From: Paractinoplanes maris
GTDB taxonomy: Bacteria > Actinomycetota > Actinomycetes > Mycobacteriales > Micromonosporaceae
DNA: 64,000 bases
Reading direction: 5' to 3'
Assembly: GCF_023544465.1 (NCBI RefSeq)
Contig: NZ_JALPVL010000001.1
Location: forward strand, 949,973-1,013,972
Positions 49,906 through 60,957 of this stretch are shown piece after piece; positions within the stretch are counted from its first letter, which is position 1, and every line of letters begins with the position of its first letter. Below the pieces are notes generated by a model, which searched no databases, had not been told where the DNA came from, and was given only the letters and a program-made list of their open reading frames with translations. A program made the translations under genes and the position numbers.

Positions 49906-51044
49906 GCTCGCTGCCCGCCGGTTGGTACAAAGACCCCGCCGACCCTGATACCCAGCGTTACTGGGACGGCGAGGGATGGCTCGGGAAGGCCATCCCGGCC
50001 GACGCGGTGCCGCCGGACGGCCCGCCGCCCGTGGAAGAGGAGCCGCCGCCCGCCCCGGAGCCGGCACCGCCGGCATCGGCCACGCCGGCCGCGCCACCGG
50101 CCGCCGCCACACCGCCGCCGGGCTGGGGCCCGCAGCCGCCGCCCCCGCCGGGCTGGCAGCCACCCCCGGGATGGCAGCCGCCGCCGGGTTGGCAGGCACC
50201 TCCCGCGTGGCAGCCGCCGCCCCAGGGCGCGCAAACCCCACCGCCGGGCGCGCAACCGTCGCCGGGGTGGCAGCAGCCGTCGGCGGGCGCACAAACCCCG
50301 CCCGGCTGGCAGCAGCCGTCGGCAAGCGCGCAACCGCCGCCCGGCTGGCAGCCTCCGCCCGGGTGGCAGCCTCCGCCCGGGTGGCAGCCTCCGCCCGGCT
50401 GGCAGCAGATGCCGCCCGGCATGCGCGCCGGCATGTACCCGACGGTGCAGGCGCGCCCGCACGGCTTCGCGCTGGCCGGTCTGGGCCCGCGCCTGGTCGC
50501 CCGGCTCCTCGACATCCTCGCGGTGCTGCTGCTCAACGTGGTGATCAACGGCTGGTTCGCCTATCAGTGGGCGAAGGAGTTCGTGCCGATGTACCGCGCC
50601 ACCATCGACGAGATGGCCAACGGGGGCAGCGCGTGGGACGTGCAGGCCTCGGGCCGCATGGACGGCCTGCTCTGGGCCATGCTGATCATCGCCACGCTGC
50701 TCTGGCTGGCCTACGAGGCGCCGGCCATCGGGAGCAGCGGTCAGACGCTGGGCAAGCGGGTCATGCGCATCAAGGTCGTCGCGGTCGAGGACACCAAACC
50801 GCTCGGTTTCGGCCGCGCGTTCGGCCGGTGGGCCCGGCTCGGGCTGTGGACGCCGGCCTGGGGCTGCGCCGGCATCGGCTTCATCCTGCAACTCATCGAC
50901 TGCGTCTCGCCGGTCTTCGACCAGCAGCTCCGCCAGGCGTTCCACGACAAGACGGCGCGCACGGTCGTGATCGCGCTGCCCCCGGACGACCGCCGGCCCG
51001 TCGACGCCACCGCCTCCGGCGGCGGCACCTCGCACTCGCAATAA
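49902..51044 (+). CDS. DUF2510 + PPPGWQ-repeat + RDD membrane protein
   Basis: 380 residues. The N-terminal DUF2510 is 'LPAGWYKDPADPDTQRYWDGEGW'. A long Pro/Gln/Gly-rich linker (~35-180) repeats PPPGWQ about nine times, and an RDD domain (~190-360) carries 'LGPRLVARLLDILAVLLLNVV' and 'SGQTLGKRVMRIKVVAVED'. Four hydrophobic helices. The linker is probably cytosolic and disordered and may bind partner domains. Cotranslated with the smaller RDD protein. Confidence 0.9.
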   Translation: MSSLPAGWYKDPADPDTQRYWDGEGWLGKAIPADAVPPDGPPPVEEEPPPAPEPAPPASATPAAPPAAATPPPGWGPQPPPPPGWQPPPGWQPPPGWQAPPAWQPPPQGAQTPPPGAQPSPGWQQPSAGAQTPPGWQQPSASAQPPPGWQPPPGWQPPPGWQPPPGWQQMPPGMRAGMYPTVQARPHGFALAGLGPRLVARLLDILAVLLLNVVINGWFAYQWAKEFVPMYRATIDEMANGGSAWDVQASGRMDGLLWAMLIIATLLWLAYEAPAIGSSGQTLGKRVMRIKVVAVEDTKPLGFGRAFGRWARLGLWTPAWGCAGIGFILQLIDCVSPVFDQQLRQAFHDKTARTVVIALPPDDRRPVDATASGGGTSHSQ

Positions 51045-51077
51045 GGCCAGCACCCACACTCACCCTGAGGACGGACG

Positions 51078-52160
51078 ATGACCCGCCTGACCCGCGCCGA
51101 CCTGGATGGCCTGCCCGCCTACGTCCCCGGCCGCAGCCTGGCCGACCTGACCCGTGAGCTCGGCATCGCCGAGGCGATCAAGCTGGCCAGCAACGAGGTG
51201 CCGTACGGTCCGCTGCCCGGCGTGGTCGAGGCGGTCACCGACGCGATGCTGCACTCGCACCGCTACCCCGACATGGGCTCGGTGGCCCTGCGGGACGCGC
51301 TGGCCGACCGGCTCGGGGTGGCCGCCGACCGCATCGTGACCGGCTGCGGGTCGGTGGCGCTGGCCGAGATCCTGGTCAAGGCGACCTGCCTGCCGGGTGA
51401 CGAGATCGTCTATTCGTGGCGCTCGTTCGAGGCGTACCCGATCATCTCGGCCGGCGTGGGGGCGACCAGCGTGCGGGTGCCCAACACGGACGGACACGGG
51501 CACGACCTGGAGGCGATGTCGGCCGCGATCACCGACCGGACCCGGCTGGTGATCGTCTGCAACCCCAACAACCCGACCGGTACGAGTGTCCGCAAGGCCG
51601 AGCTCGACCGGTTCGTCGCCTCGGTGCCCTCCGACGTGCTCATCGTGCTCGACGAGGCGTACCGGGAGCTGGTGACCGACCCGGAGGTGCCGGACGGCGT
51701 GGCCACCTATGGCGACCGGCACAACGTCCTGGTGCTGCGCACGATGAGCAAGGCGTGGGGTCTGGCCGGTCTGCGGATGGGTTATCTGGTGGCTCAGCCC
51801 GAGGTGGCCGCGGCCATCCGTAAGGTGCTCACCCCGTTCTCGACCAGCCTGGTGGCCCAGGCGGCGGCGATCGCCGCACTGGCCCAGGAGGCCGAGGTGC
51901 GCCGCCGCTGCGCGCTGGTGGTCGAGGAGCGGGCCCGGGTCACCGAGGCACTGCGCGGGTTCGGCGCCGACGTGCCGTCCAGCCAGGCCAACTTCGTCTG
52001 GCTGCCGCTGGGGGACGGCGCGGTGCCGTTCGCCCAGGTCTGCGAGGCCCGGGGCGTCATCGTCCGGCCCTTCCAGGGCGACGGCGTCCGCGTCACGATC
52101 GGCACCCCGGAGGAGAACGACGCCTTCCTGGCCGCCGCCGAAGTGGCGCTGAAAAGCTAG
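51078..52160 (+). CDS. pat: Histidinol-phosphate/aromatic aminotransferase
   Basis: 360 residues, PLP fold-type I aminotransferase of the HisC/Pat group. Motifs: 'IKLASNEVPYGPLPGV', 'GCGSVALAEILVKATCLPGDE', 'IVCNPNNPTGT', 'LIVLDEAYRELV', PLP lysine in 'RTMSKAWGLAGLRMGYLV', and 'GVRVTIGTPEENDAFL'. No his operon is adjacent. It lies 2 kb from hpd, whose substrate comes from tyrosine by transamination, so an aromatic-amino-acid role is plausible; sequence alone cannot separate this from HisC. SD GAGGACGG. Stop shares CTAG with the MFS stop. Confidence 0.88.
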   Translation: MTRLTRADLDGLPAYVPGRSLADLTRELGIAEAIKLASNEVPYGPLPGVVEAVTDAMLHSHRYPDMGSVALRDALADRLGVAADRIVTGCGSVALAEILVKATCLPGDEIVYSWRSFEAYPIISAGVGATSVRVPNTDGHGHDLEAMSAAITDRTRLVIVCNPNNPTGTSVRKAELDRFVASVPSDVLIVLDEAYRELVTDPEVPDGVATYGDRHNVLVLRTMSKAWGLAGLRMGYLVAQPEVAAAIRKVLTPFSTSLVAQAAAIAALAQEAEVRRRCALVVEERARVTEALRGFGADVPSSQANFVWLPLGDGAVPFAQVCEARGVIVRPFQGDGVRVTIGTPEENDAFLAAAEVALKS

Positions 52161-53362
52161 ACGAGCGCTTCGGTGCGGTGGTGGTCCTCCGCGCTCAGAC
52201 GAGCGGGGAAGGTCCGCCGGCCGATCGTCACGATCAGCACGACCGCCAGGACGGCGAAACCTGCGGTCACCAGGGGTAGCACGCCCAGGTGACCGGTCCG
52301 CACCAGGCGCTCGCCGAGGAAGGCTCCGCCGCCGATCCCGATCTGGAACGCGACCACGTAGAGGGCCGACGCCGCGTCCCGGGCCCGGGGCGCGATCCGC
52401 AGCGGTGCGGCGGCCAGCAGCACCGGGATGGCCGTGAAGGCGCCGCCCCAGAGCAGGGTCACGATGATGGTCGGCACCAGCCCGAGTACGGGCGCGAGCA
52501 GCACCACCGAGACCGCCAGCACGGTGAGCAACCCGACCAGCATCGTCCCCGGCCGCCGGTCCACGAACCGGCCGACCGCGTAGTTGGTGATCAGCCCGGC
52601 GAAGCCGTACCCGAGAAGGAGCACGCTCAGCCCGGCCCCCTCCAGCCCGGCGTCGCGGCGCACCAGCGGGGCGATGTAGGTGTACGCCGAGAAGTGGCCG
52701 ATCACCAGCACCGCCGTGATCAGGCAGAGCAGCAGCACCTGCCGGTCACGGCCGACGGCGATCGCCGCCCGTAGCTGAGCCGCCGGGCGCAGGGCCAGGT
52801 CGTGCGGGCGCGGCGGCAGCTGGGGCAGCACCTTCATCAGCCCGAGCACACAGATCGCGCCGCCGATGACCATGGCCCCGATCGCCGCCCGCCAGCCGAG
52901 CCACTGGCCCAGCGCGGTGCCCAGCGGCACGCCCAGCACGATCGCCAGCGAGTTGCCGACGAAGACGAGCGCGGTGGCCCGGCCGGCCTGCCCGGGTGGG
53001 GCCAGGCGCGCGGTGACCGGCCCGATCACCGACCAGAACACGCCGTGGGCCAGCGCGCAGATCAGCCGGGCCAGGACCAGCACCAGGAAGGTCGGCGCGA
53101 AGGTGGCCGCCGCCTGCGACACCACGAAGATGGCCATGGTGATCGCGAGCAGCAGGTGGCGCGGAACCCGCATGGTCAGCGCGGTCAGCGGGATCGTGCT
53201 CACCGCGGCTACGACCGCGTAACTGGTCAGCAGCAGGCCGACGTCGGACTCCGCCACGTCGAGACCGTGGGCGATCTCGGGCAGCAGCCCCACCGGGAGC
53301 GTCTCCGCGGTGACGTAGAAGAACGAGGAGGCGCCCAGAATGGCCAGGGCGGGGCGGTTCAA
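52157..53362 (-). CDS. MFS transporter (DHA1, AraJ/sugar-efflux type)
   Basis: About 401 residues with 12 hydrophobic helices. It has the DHA1 motif A region 'GRFVDRRPGTMLVG', a motif B-like stretch 'VLVLARLICALAHGVFW', and motif C-like 'FVGNSLAIVLGVPLG'. It probably effluxes sugars or drugs using the proton gradient. I choose TTG 53362 because GGAGGTGA is five bases upstream; the GTG at 53368 lies inside that SD. It is divergent from a ROK repressor, with a 15-bp dyad between them. Confidence 0.9.
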   Translation of the reverse strand: MNRPALAILGASSFFYVTAETLPVGLLPEIAHGLDVAESDVGLLLTSYAVVAAVSTIPLTALTMRVPRHLLLAITMAIFVVSQAAATFAPTFLVLVLARLICALAHGVFWSVIGPVTARLAPPGQAGRATALVFVGNSLAIVLGVPLGTALGQWLGWRAAIGAMVIGGAICVLGLMKVLPQLPPRPHDLALRPAAQLRAAIAVGRDRQVLLLCLITAVLVIGHFSAYTYIAPLVRRDAGLEGAGLSVLLLGYGFAGLITNYAVGRFVDRRPGTMLVGLLTVLAVSVVLLAPVLGLVPTIIVTLLWGGAFTAIPVLLAAAPLRIAPRARDAASALYVVAFQIGIGGGAFLGERLVRTGHLGVLPLVTAGFAVLAVVLIVTIGRRTFPARLSAEDHHRTEALV

Positions 53363-53381
53363 GCTCACCTCCGCAGAATAA

Positions 53382-53396
53382 GCTCTTAGTCAGAGC
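53382..53396. promoter_or_regulatory. Candidate operator of the ROK repressor
   Basis: GCTCT-TAGTC-AGAGC, a perfect 5-bp dyad with five-base centre in the short MFS/ROK divergent gap. It overlaps the space where both promoters must lie. Confidence 0.45.
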
Positions 53397-53414
53397 AAAA
53401 GAAGGGAAGAGTTG

Positions 53415-54527
53415 GTGACGACGCGATCCACCGAGCTGCTCCGCGTGGTTCACGGCCGGCCCGGCGTCACTCGCGCCGACACCGCGCGCCTGCTGGGCAT
53501 CGGCACGGGCGCGGCCACCGAGCTGGTCGCCCGGCTGACTCAGGCTTCCCTGCTGGCCGAGGTTCCGGCGGCCCGCAGCGGCACCCGTGGGCGCCCGACC
53601 ACCGCGCTGGTCGCACATCCGGACGGCCCGGTCGTGCTCGCGGTGGAGATCACCCACCGTGCCTGGCGGATCGACGTGACCGAGCTGGGCGGGCACACCC
53701 TCGCTGCGCTGTCCGGCCTCCATGCGGGCGCCACGTGGGCCGAGGTGCTGGCCGGCGTGACCCGGGCGATTCTCGGCCTGCACGAGACGTACGGCGACCG
53801 GCTGCGCGCCCTGGGCGTCTCGGTCCCCGGTCCCGTCACCGCCGACCTGCGCCTGGACGCCACCACCTCGGGCTGGCACGACGTCGACCTGCGCGACCTG
53901 TGGCCGGACGCCCCGGTGCTGGTCGCCGGCAACGACGCCAGCCTGGCCGCCACCGCCGAGTCGGCCCGCGGTGCCGCCGCCGGCGCCTCGGTCGCCCTGC
54001 ACCTGCTCATCGAGTACGGCCTGGGCGGCGCCGTGGTCGACCAGGGTCGCCTGGTCATCGGCGCCCACGGAGCCTCCGGCGAGTTCGGCCACATGCCGTT
54101 CGGCGACCCGGCCGTGCTGTGCCCGTGCGGCGCCCGCGGCTGCTGGGGCACGGCCGTCGACGGCACCGCCCTGGCTCGCCACCTCGGCCATCCGGCCCCG
54201 CCCGACCCGGTGGCCTATGCCCGTACGGTCCTCGCCTCGACCGGCCCGGCCGAGCAGGCCGCCGTCCGGGTCGTCGCGTCAGCGCTCGGCCGCGGCATCG
54301 CGGGCCTGGTCAACGGCCTGGACCCCGATCTGGTGACCCTGGGCGGCCTGGGCGCCGACCTGATCGCGGCCGCCCCGGCCGAGCTCGACGCCGCCTACCG
54401 GGCCGGTCTGATGGCCCTCCGCCGCGCCACCCCACCGCCGCTGCTCCCGGCCGCCTTGGGCGCCGACGGCCCGATCGCCGGCGCCGCCGAAGCCGCCTGG
54501 TCGAGTCTGCTGCCGCGGCTGACTTAG
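53415..54527 (+). CDS. ROK-family transcriptional repressor
   Basis: 370 residues. An N-terminal MarR-type winged HTH ('LLRVVHGRPGVTRADTARLLGIGTGAATELVARL', 'GRPTTALV') is joined to a ROK fold with 'LGVSVPGPVTADLRLD', 'LVAGNDASLAATAESARGAA' and the zinc site 'GEFGHMPFGD...LCPCGARGCWGT'. The ATP-binding DxGGT motif of ROK kinases is degenerate ('VLAVEITHRAWRIDV'), so it is a sensor and not a kinase. It likely controls the divergent MFS gene. The start is GTG 53415, after GAAGGGAAG. Confidence 0.9.
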   Translation: MTTRSTELLRVVHGRPGVTRADTARLLGIGTGAATELVARLTQASLLAEVPAARSGTRGRPTTALVAHPDGPVVLAVEITHRAWRIDVTELGGHTLAALSGLHAGATWAEVLAGVTRAILGLHETYGDRLRALGVSVPGPVTADLRLDATTSGWHDVDLRDLWPDAPVLVAGNDASLAATAESARGAAAGASVALHLLIEYGLGGAVVDQGRLVIGAHGASGEFGHMPFGDPAVLCPCGARGCWGTAVDGTALARHLGHPAPPDPVAYARTVLASTGPAEQAAVRVVASALGRGIAGLVNGLDPDLVTLGGLGADLIAAAPAELDAAYRAGLMALRRATPPPLLPAALGADGPIAGAAEAAWSSLLPRLT

Positions 54528-54575
54528 AGCTTTGTCCAGTTGACGCTTGATAAAGCAGATGCTTGAGTAAGCGGC

Positions 54576-54923
54576 ATGACCACGACCGTGGACGACGACC
54601 AGCAACTCGATGCCCTGTTCACGGCGCTCAGCGACCGCACCCGGCGCGACATCATCGCCCGGCTGAGCCGGGGCGAGGCGACGGTCAAAGAGCTCGCCGA
54701 GCGATACACCATGAGCATGCAAGCCGTGTCCCAGCACCTCCAGGTGCTCGAGCGCTCCGGCTTGATCAGCCGGGGCCGGCACCGGCAGACCCGGCCGTGC
54801 CGGCTCGAACCCGAGCGGCTGGAGGTCGCGGTCTCCTGGATCGAGGACAGCCGGCGCACCTGGAGCGAGCGGATGGACCGTCTGGAGACCCGCCTCGCCC
54901 ATCTGCAGGAGGGCGAGCTGTGA
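54576..54923 (+). CDS. ArsR-family transcriptional regulator
   Basis: 115 residues. Winged HTH 'LDALFTALSDRTRRDIIARLSRGEATVKELAERYTMSMQAVSQHLQVLERSGLISRGR'. No CxC metal site. It belongs to the subgroup paired with AHSA1-domain genes ('SDRTRRDII', 'AVSQHLQVL'). It overlaps the SRPBCC gene by GTGA and so controls its own operon. Confidence 0.93.
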   Translation: MTTTVDDDQQLDALFTALSDRTRRDIIARLSRGEATVKELAERYTMSMQAVSQHLQVLERSGLISRGRHRQTRPCRLEPERLEVAVSWIEDSRRTWSERMDRLETRLAHLQEGEL

Positions 54924-55360
54924 ACGACGACGAACTGGTCTACGAGCAGGTCTTCCGAGCGCCTCGCGACCTGGTCTGGCGGTGTCTCACCGAGCCGTCC
55001 GAGCTCGCGCACTTCTGGGGCCCCCGGGGGATGACCACGCCGGTCGACGGCATCGTGGTCGAGCTTCGGCCCGGCGGCCGCTTCGAGACCCTGATGCTCG
55101 GCCCGGACGGCAGCTACCGCATGGTCGCCACCTTCACCGAGATCGTTCCGCCCGAGCGGCTCGCCTGGCTCGAGCCAATGAGCGGGATGCACACCACCAG
55201 CACGCTTGAGGACCTCGGCGACGGCCGGACCGCGGTCGTCATCCGGCAGCGGCACGTGCCCGAGGCGATGCGGCACCCCGAGGCGCGAGCCGGCTTCGCC
55301 ACGTCCCTCGACAAACTCGACGAGCGCCTCACGCATCTGACACAGGGAGACCGACCATGA
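54920..55360 (+). CDS. SRPBCC/AHSA1-domain protein
   Basis: 146 residues in one AHSA1-like helix-grip fold: 'YEQVFRAPRDLVWRCLTEPSELAHFWGP', 'VELRPGGRFETLMLGPDG', 'EIVPPERLAWLEP', 'MRHPEARAGFATSLDKLDERL'. Probably a small-molecule or Hsp90-like binding fold, with no known reaction. It is the partner of the ArsR regulator and is coupled by GTGA upstream and ATGA downstream. Confidence 0.9.
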   Translation: MNDDELVYEQVFRAPRDLVWRCLTEPSELAHFWGPRGMTTPVDGIVVELRPGGRFETLMLGPDGSYRMVATFTEIVPPERLAWLEPMSGMHTTSTLEDLGDGRTAVVIRQRHVPEAMRHPEARAGFATSLDKLDERLTHLTQGDRP

Positions 55361-55953
55361 CCGACCCGCAGACCTGGGTGGCCTCGACCTGTCTTGGGTT
55401 GGCCGATCTCCTGGGCGCTGCGACCGCCGAGACCTGGGACGCGCCCTCGCTGTGCGAGAAGTGGCTGGTGCGGCACGTCGTCGCGCACGTCACCATGCCG
55501 GCCCGGCTGAGTCCTGAGCAGTTCGGCGCCGAGATGGCCGCGGCCGGTGGCGACTTCACCGTGCTCGCCGACACCGTGGCCGCGCGGGATGCTTCGCTAC
55601 CGCTCGACGATCTTCTCGGCCGGCTTCGATCGCCGAAGCTGCATGCCTGGTTGCCGCCGGGCGGTGGCGCGGCCGGAGCCCTCAATCACGCCGTCATCCA
55701 TTCCCTCGACGTGACGATCGCCCTCGACCGGCCCGCGGTCGCGCCACGAGAAGCGGTGATCGCCGTTCTGGATCAGCTCGCCGCCGCCGACGGCAGGCTG
55801 TTCGGCGTCGACCTGGCCGACAGCCGGCTCGAGGCCACCGACACCGATTGGAGGCGGGGAGAGGGCCGGCCGATTCGCGCCGACAGCGCCTCGCTGGTCG
55901 CCCTGCTCAGCGGCCGCACCCTGCCCGACGGCCGCAAGCTGGCCCGGAGCTGA
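55357..55953 (+). CDS. Mycothiol-dependent maleylpyruvate isomerase-like (MDMPI/TIGR03083) protein
   Basis: 198 residues. Four-helix DinB-like fold. 'LCEKWLVRHVVAHVTMPARL' and 'ALNHAVIHSLDVTIAL' give the metal-binding His set of the MDMPI_N family; the C-terminal half is variable. Members are mycothiol-linked S-transferases or isomerases. Substrate unknown. It lies 4 kb from the homogentisate cluster, so a role in isomerising maleylacetoacetate should be considered, though the ArsR-AHSA1 context suggests a separate operon. Starts ATG 55357. Confidence 0.85.
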   Translation: MTDPQTWVASTCLGLADLLGAATAETWDAPSLCEKWLVRHVVAHVTMPARLSPEQFGAEMAAAGGDFTVLADTVAARDASLPLDDLLGRLRSPKLHAWLPPGGGAAGALNHAVIHSLDVTIALDRPAVAPREAVIAVLDQLAAADGRLFGVDLADSRLEATDTDWRRGEGRPIRADSASLVALLSGRTLPDGRKLARS

Positions 55954-56046
55954 TCGCCGGGCGGGCGACCCGACCGGCTGACGTTGACGCTGTTGCGCAG
56001 GGCGGCCACGCCGAGGAGCAGGACCACGCCGGCGCGCCCGGGGAGG

Positions 56047-56931
56047 TCAAGGGCTGCGCAAGGCGCTGAGCACGGCCGTGATCTCCGGGCGCGGGGTGGA
56101 CGGGCGGCGGGCGGCGGCCGTGATGCGGCGGGTCACCGCAGGCGTCAGCGGGCGGGTCGTCACGCGGTAGCGCGGGTCCACGGCCAGGCCCGGCAGCAGG
56201 GCGATCGAGCGGCCGGCCTCCACGTGGCGCAGCGTCAGCATGTAGTTGTTGAAGCGGCAGATGACCGACGGCTCGAAGCCGGCCTCGCGGCACAGGCGGG
56301 TGGCCAGCTCGGACATGTACGAACCGGCCACGTCGAACGTCCAGCGCTGATCGGCGCACACCTGGAGGGGGACCGCCTCCAGGGCGCCCAGCGGGTGACC
56401 CGGCGGCAGCACCAGCACGACCTCGTCCTCGGCCAGCGGCACCAGGTCGACGGCCGGGTCGAGCTCGGCGCCCACGAAGTCGGTGGTCGTGACGATGACG
56501 TCCACCTCGCCGCGGCGCAGCGCAGGCATGCTGACGTGCGGTTCCATCTCGAGCAGCACCACGGTGACGTCGGGATGGCGGGTGGCCAGCCGCGCCACCG
56601 CGGGCTCGGCCACGGCCGGGATCGCGCTCTGGAAGGCGCCCAGCGTCACCGTGCCGGCCGGCTCGTCGAGCAGGCCGCGCAATGACGCCTCGGCCGCGTC
56701 CATGGCGGCCAGGATCTCGCGGGCCCGGCCGGCCAGCAGCACCCCGGCCGCGGTCAGCCGGACCCGGCGGCCGGTGCGCTCCAGCAGCGCCGTGCCGGTC
56801 TCCCGTTCCAGCGTGGCGAGCTGCTGGGACACCGCGGACGGACTGTGGTTGCCGCGCTGGGCGACGGCGCGGACCGTCCCGTACGTCGAAAGGTCGACCA
56901 GCAGGCGCAACCGCCAGGGATTGAGGGCCAC
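56047..56931 (-). CDS. dgdR-like: LysR-family transcriptional regulator
   Basis: 294 residues. N-terminal HTH 'LNPWRLRLLVDLSTYGTVRAVAQRGNHSPSAVSQQLATLERETGTALLERTGRRVRLT', followed by a substrate-binding domain of two Rossmann-like lobes ('GTVTLGAFQSAIPAVAEPAVARL', 'EDEVVLVLPPGHPLGA', 'VEAGRSIALLPGLAV'). Divergent from the dialkylglycine decarboxylase-like gene 75 bases away, so it is its likely activator, as in the dgdR-dgdA pair of Burkholderia cepacia. Orthology is not proven. The 93 bases after its stop carry a short frame that recalls a transporter C-terminus. Confidence 0.9.
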   Translation of the reverse strand: MALNPWRLRLLVDLSTYGTVRAVAQRGNHSPSAVSQQLATLERETGTALLERTGRRVRLTAAGVLLAGRAREILAAMDAAEASLRGLLDEPAGTVTLGAFQSAIPAVAEPAVARLATRHPDVTVVLLEMEPHVSMPALRRGEVDVIVTTTDFVGAELDPAVDLVPLAEDEVVLVLPPGHPLGALEAVPLQVCADQRWTFDVAGSYMSELATRLCREAGFEPSVICRFNNYMLTLRHVEAGRSIALLPGLAVDPRYRVTTRPLTPAVTRRITAAARRPSTPRPEITAVLSALRSP

Positions 56932-56997
56932 TGTGCGACTTTACTTAACAGCCAGGCCGGAAAAGCGAGATGGACCCGACGCTTGATCCGCCTCTAG

Positions 56998-59353
<2,356 letters not shown>

Positions 59354-59367
59354 CCCGGCAGCGTATG

Positions 59368-59826
59368 TCAGGCGACCGCGGCCAGGTCGTCGAGGTCACG
59401 GCGCAGCGCACCCTCGGCGGTCTCGGCGGCCAGGCCCCCGAAGATCAGTGCGAGGATGCGGCCGGCCGGCGCGGTGGCCGAGCCCTCCTGCTTCACGGTC
59501 ACCATCGTGCCGCCGCGGTGCCGGCCCGACTTGACCGGCACGAACGAATACGTCATGCGGTAATCGGCGCCGATGCCGGGCGACGTGACCACGAATTTCT
59601 CGGGCACGTCGCACTCGCGGACCCGGAACTCCTCGGTGACCTCGCCGCCGTCGGCCATGCCACGAGTCTCGCGCCAGACCGTGCCCGCGCCGAACGGCCC
59701 GTGGCTGCGCACCTCGACCCGGGTGACGGCGGTCAGCCACTCGCGGCGCCGGCTCAGATCGGTGAACACCTGCCAGACCGCCGCGACCGGCGCGTCGATC
59801 AGACGAGTCACCACGACCGTCGACAT
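59368..59826 (-). CDS. SRPBCC-family (polyketide cyclase/dehydrase-like) protein
   Basis: 152 residues in a START/SRPBCC helix-grip fold: 'VTRLIDAPVAAVWQVFTDLSRRREWLTAVTRVEV', 'AGTVWRETRGM', 'EKFVVTSPGIGADYRMTYSFVPV', 'RRDLDDLAAVA'. A hydrophobic ligand pocket is expected; no enzyme activity can be assigned. It lies downstream of fahA on the same strand (33-base gap), so it may be cotranscribed with the homogentisate genes. Confidence 0.88.
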   Translation of the reverse strand: MSTVVVTRLIDAPVAAVWQVFTDLSRRREWLTAVTRVEVRSHGPFGAGTVWRETRGMADGGEVTEEFRVRECDVPEKFVVTSPGIGADYRMTYSFVPVKSGRHRGGTMVTVKQEGSATAPAGRILALIFGGLAAETAEGALRRDLDDLAAVA

Positions 59827-59859
59827 AGCGTCACCTCCGCGTACACCGTACGACAGAAA

Positions 59860-60957
59860 TCACGCCACGATGGTGCCCGAAACCGAGCCCAGCGTGATCT
59901 CCTTGCCCCCGGCCGAGCGCGCGGTCGCGCCGATGCGCACCCAGTCACCGTCCTCGAGATAGCCGCGCGACGTGCCGTCGCGCAACCGGACCGGCTCGGC
60001 GCCGTTGCGGGTGAGCTCCAGGAACGAGCCGACCTCGCCGCGGGCCGGACCCGAGACGGTGCCCGAGGCGTAGAGATCACCTGTGCGCACCGAGGCACCG
60101 TTGCTGGTCAGGTGGGCCAGCTGCTGGGCCGCGGTCCAATACATCGAGGCGAACGGCGGCGTGCTGACCAGGGTGTCGTTCCACTCGACGGACAGCCGCA
60201 GGTCGAAACCGGGGCCGGCCGGGCGCAGATAGTCCAGCGGCTCGGGATCCTGGGCGACTCCGGGCACCGTGGCCAGCGTGCTGAGCGGGGTCACCCAGGG
60301 CGACAGCGTGGTGGCGAACGACTTGGCCAGGAACGGGCCGAGCGGACGATACTCCCAGGCCTGCAGGTCGCGGGCGGACCAGTCGTTGACCAGCACGACA
60401 CCGAACACATGCTCGGCGAAGTCGGTGGTCGCGATGCGCCGGCCGGGCACACCGACCACAAAACCGACCTCGGCCTCGACGTCCAGCCGCCGGGTCGGCC
60501 CGAAGACGCTCTCGGCGAGCTGACCGCTGGGCCGCTGGACGGGTGTGCCCGAGACGACCACCGTCGCCGACCGGCCGTGATAGCCGATCGGCAGGTGTTT
60601 CCACTGCGGGGACAGGCCGGGCGAATCCGGGCGCAGGATCTTCGACACGTTCAGGGCGTGGTGCTCGGACGAATAGAAGTCCGTGTAGTCGGCCACCTCG
60701 AACGGCAGGTGCAGGGTCACGTCACGCAGCGGGATCAGCGGCGGCTCCGACGCCACCAGGTCGTCGACGGCCTCACGGGCGGCCGTCCACTCCCGACGGC
60801 CGGCGGCCATCAGCGGGTTGAGCGACGCCGCGGCCAGGTGCCCGCCGAGCGCCGACAGATCAACGACCGACGACCACAGCCGTACGCCGATGCGCCGCTC
60901 GTCACCGGGCCGGCTGAACACCCCGTACGGCAGGTGGTGAAGCCCGAAGCCGCTCAC
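59860..60957 (-). CDS. fahA: Fumarylacetoacetase
   Basis: 365 residues. Hydrolyses fumarylacetoacetate to fumarate and acetoacetate, the last step of tyrosine catabolism. Metal and active-site motifs: 'DYTDFYSSEHHALNVSKI', 'PIGYHGRSATVVVSG', 'DVEAEVGFVVG', 'VLVNDWSARDLQAWEY', 'KSFATTLSPWVT' and 'YWTAAQQLAHLTSNG'. It is about 50 residues shorter than eukaryotic FAH, mainly at the N-terminus. GTG 60957 overlaps the orphan gene's stop (GTGA), so both are translated together. A neighbour of divergent hmgA. Confidence 0.95.
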   Translation of the reverse strand: MSGFGLHHLPYGVFSRPGDERRIGVRLWSSVVDLSALGGHLAAASLNPLMAAGRREWTAAREAVDDLVASEPPLIPLRDVTLHLPFEVADYTDFYSSEHHALNVSKILRPDSPGLSPQWKHLPIGYHGRSATVVVSGTPVQRPSGQLAESVFGPTRRLDVEAEVGFVVGVPGRRIATTDFAEHVFGVVLVNDWSARDLQAWEYRPLGPFLAKSFATTLSPWVTPLSTLATVPGVAQDPEPLDYLRPAGPGFDLRLSVEWNDTLVSTPPFASMYWTAAQQLAHLTSNGASVRTGDLYASGTVSGPARGEVGSFLELTRNGAEPVRLRDGTSRGYLEDGDWVRIGATARSAGGKEITLGSVSGTIVA

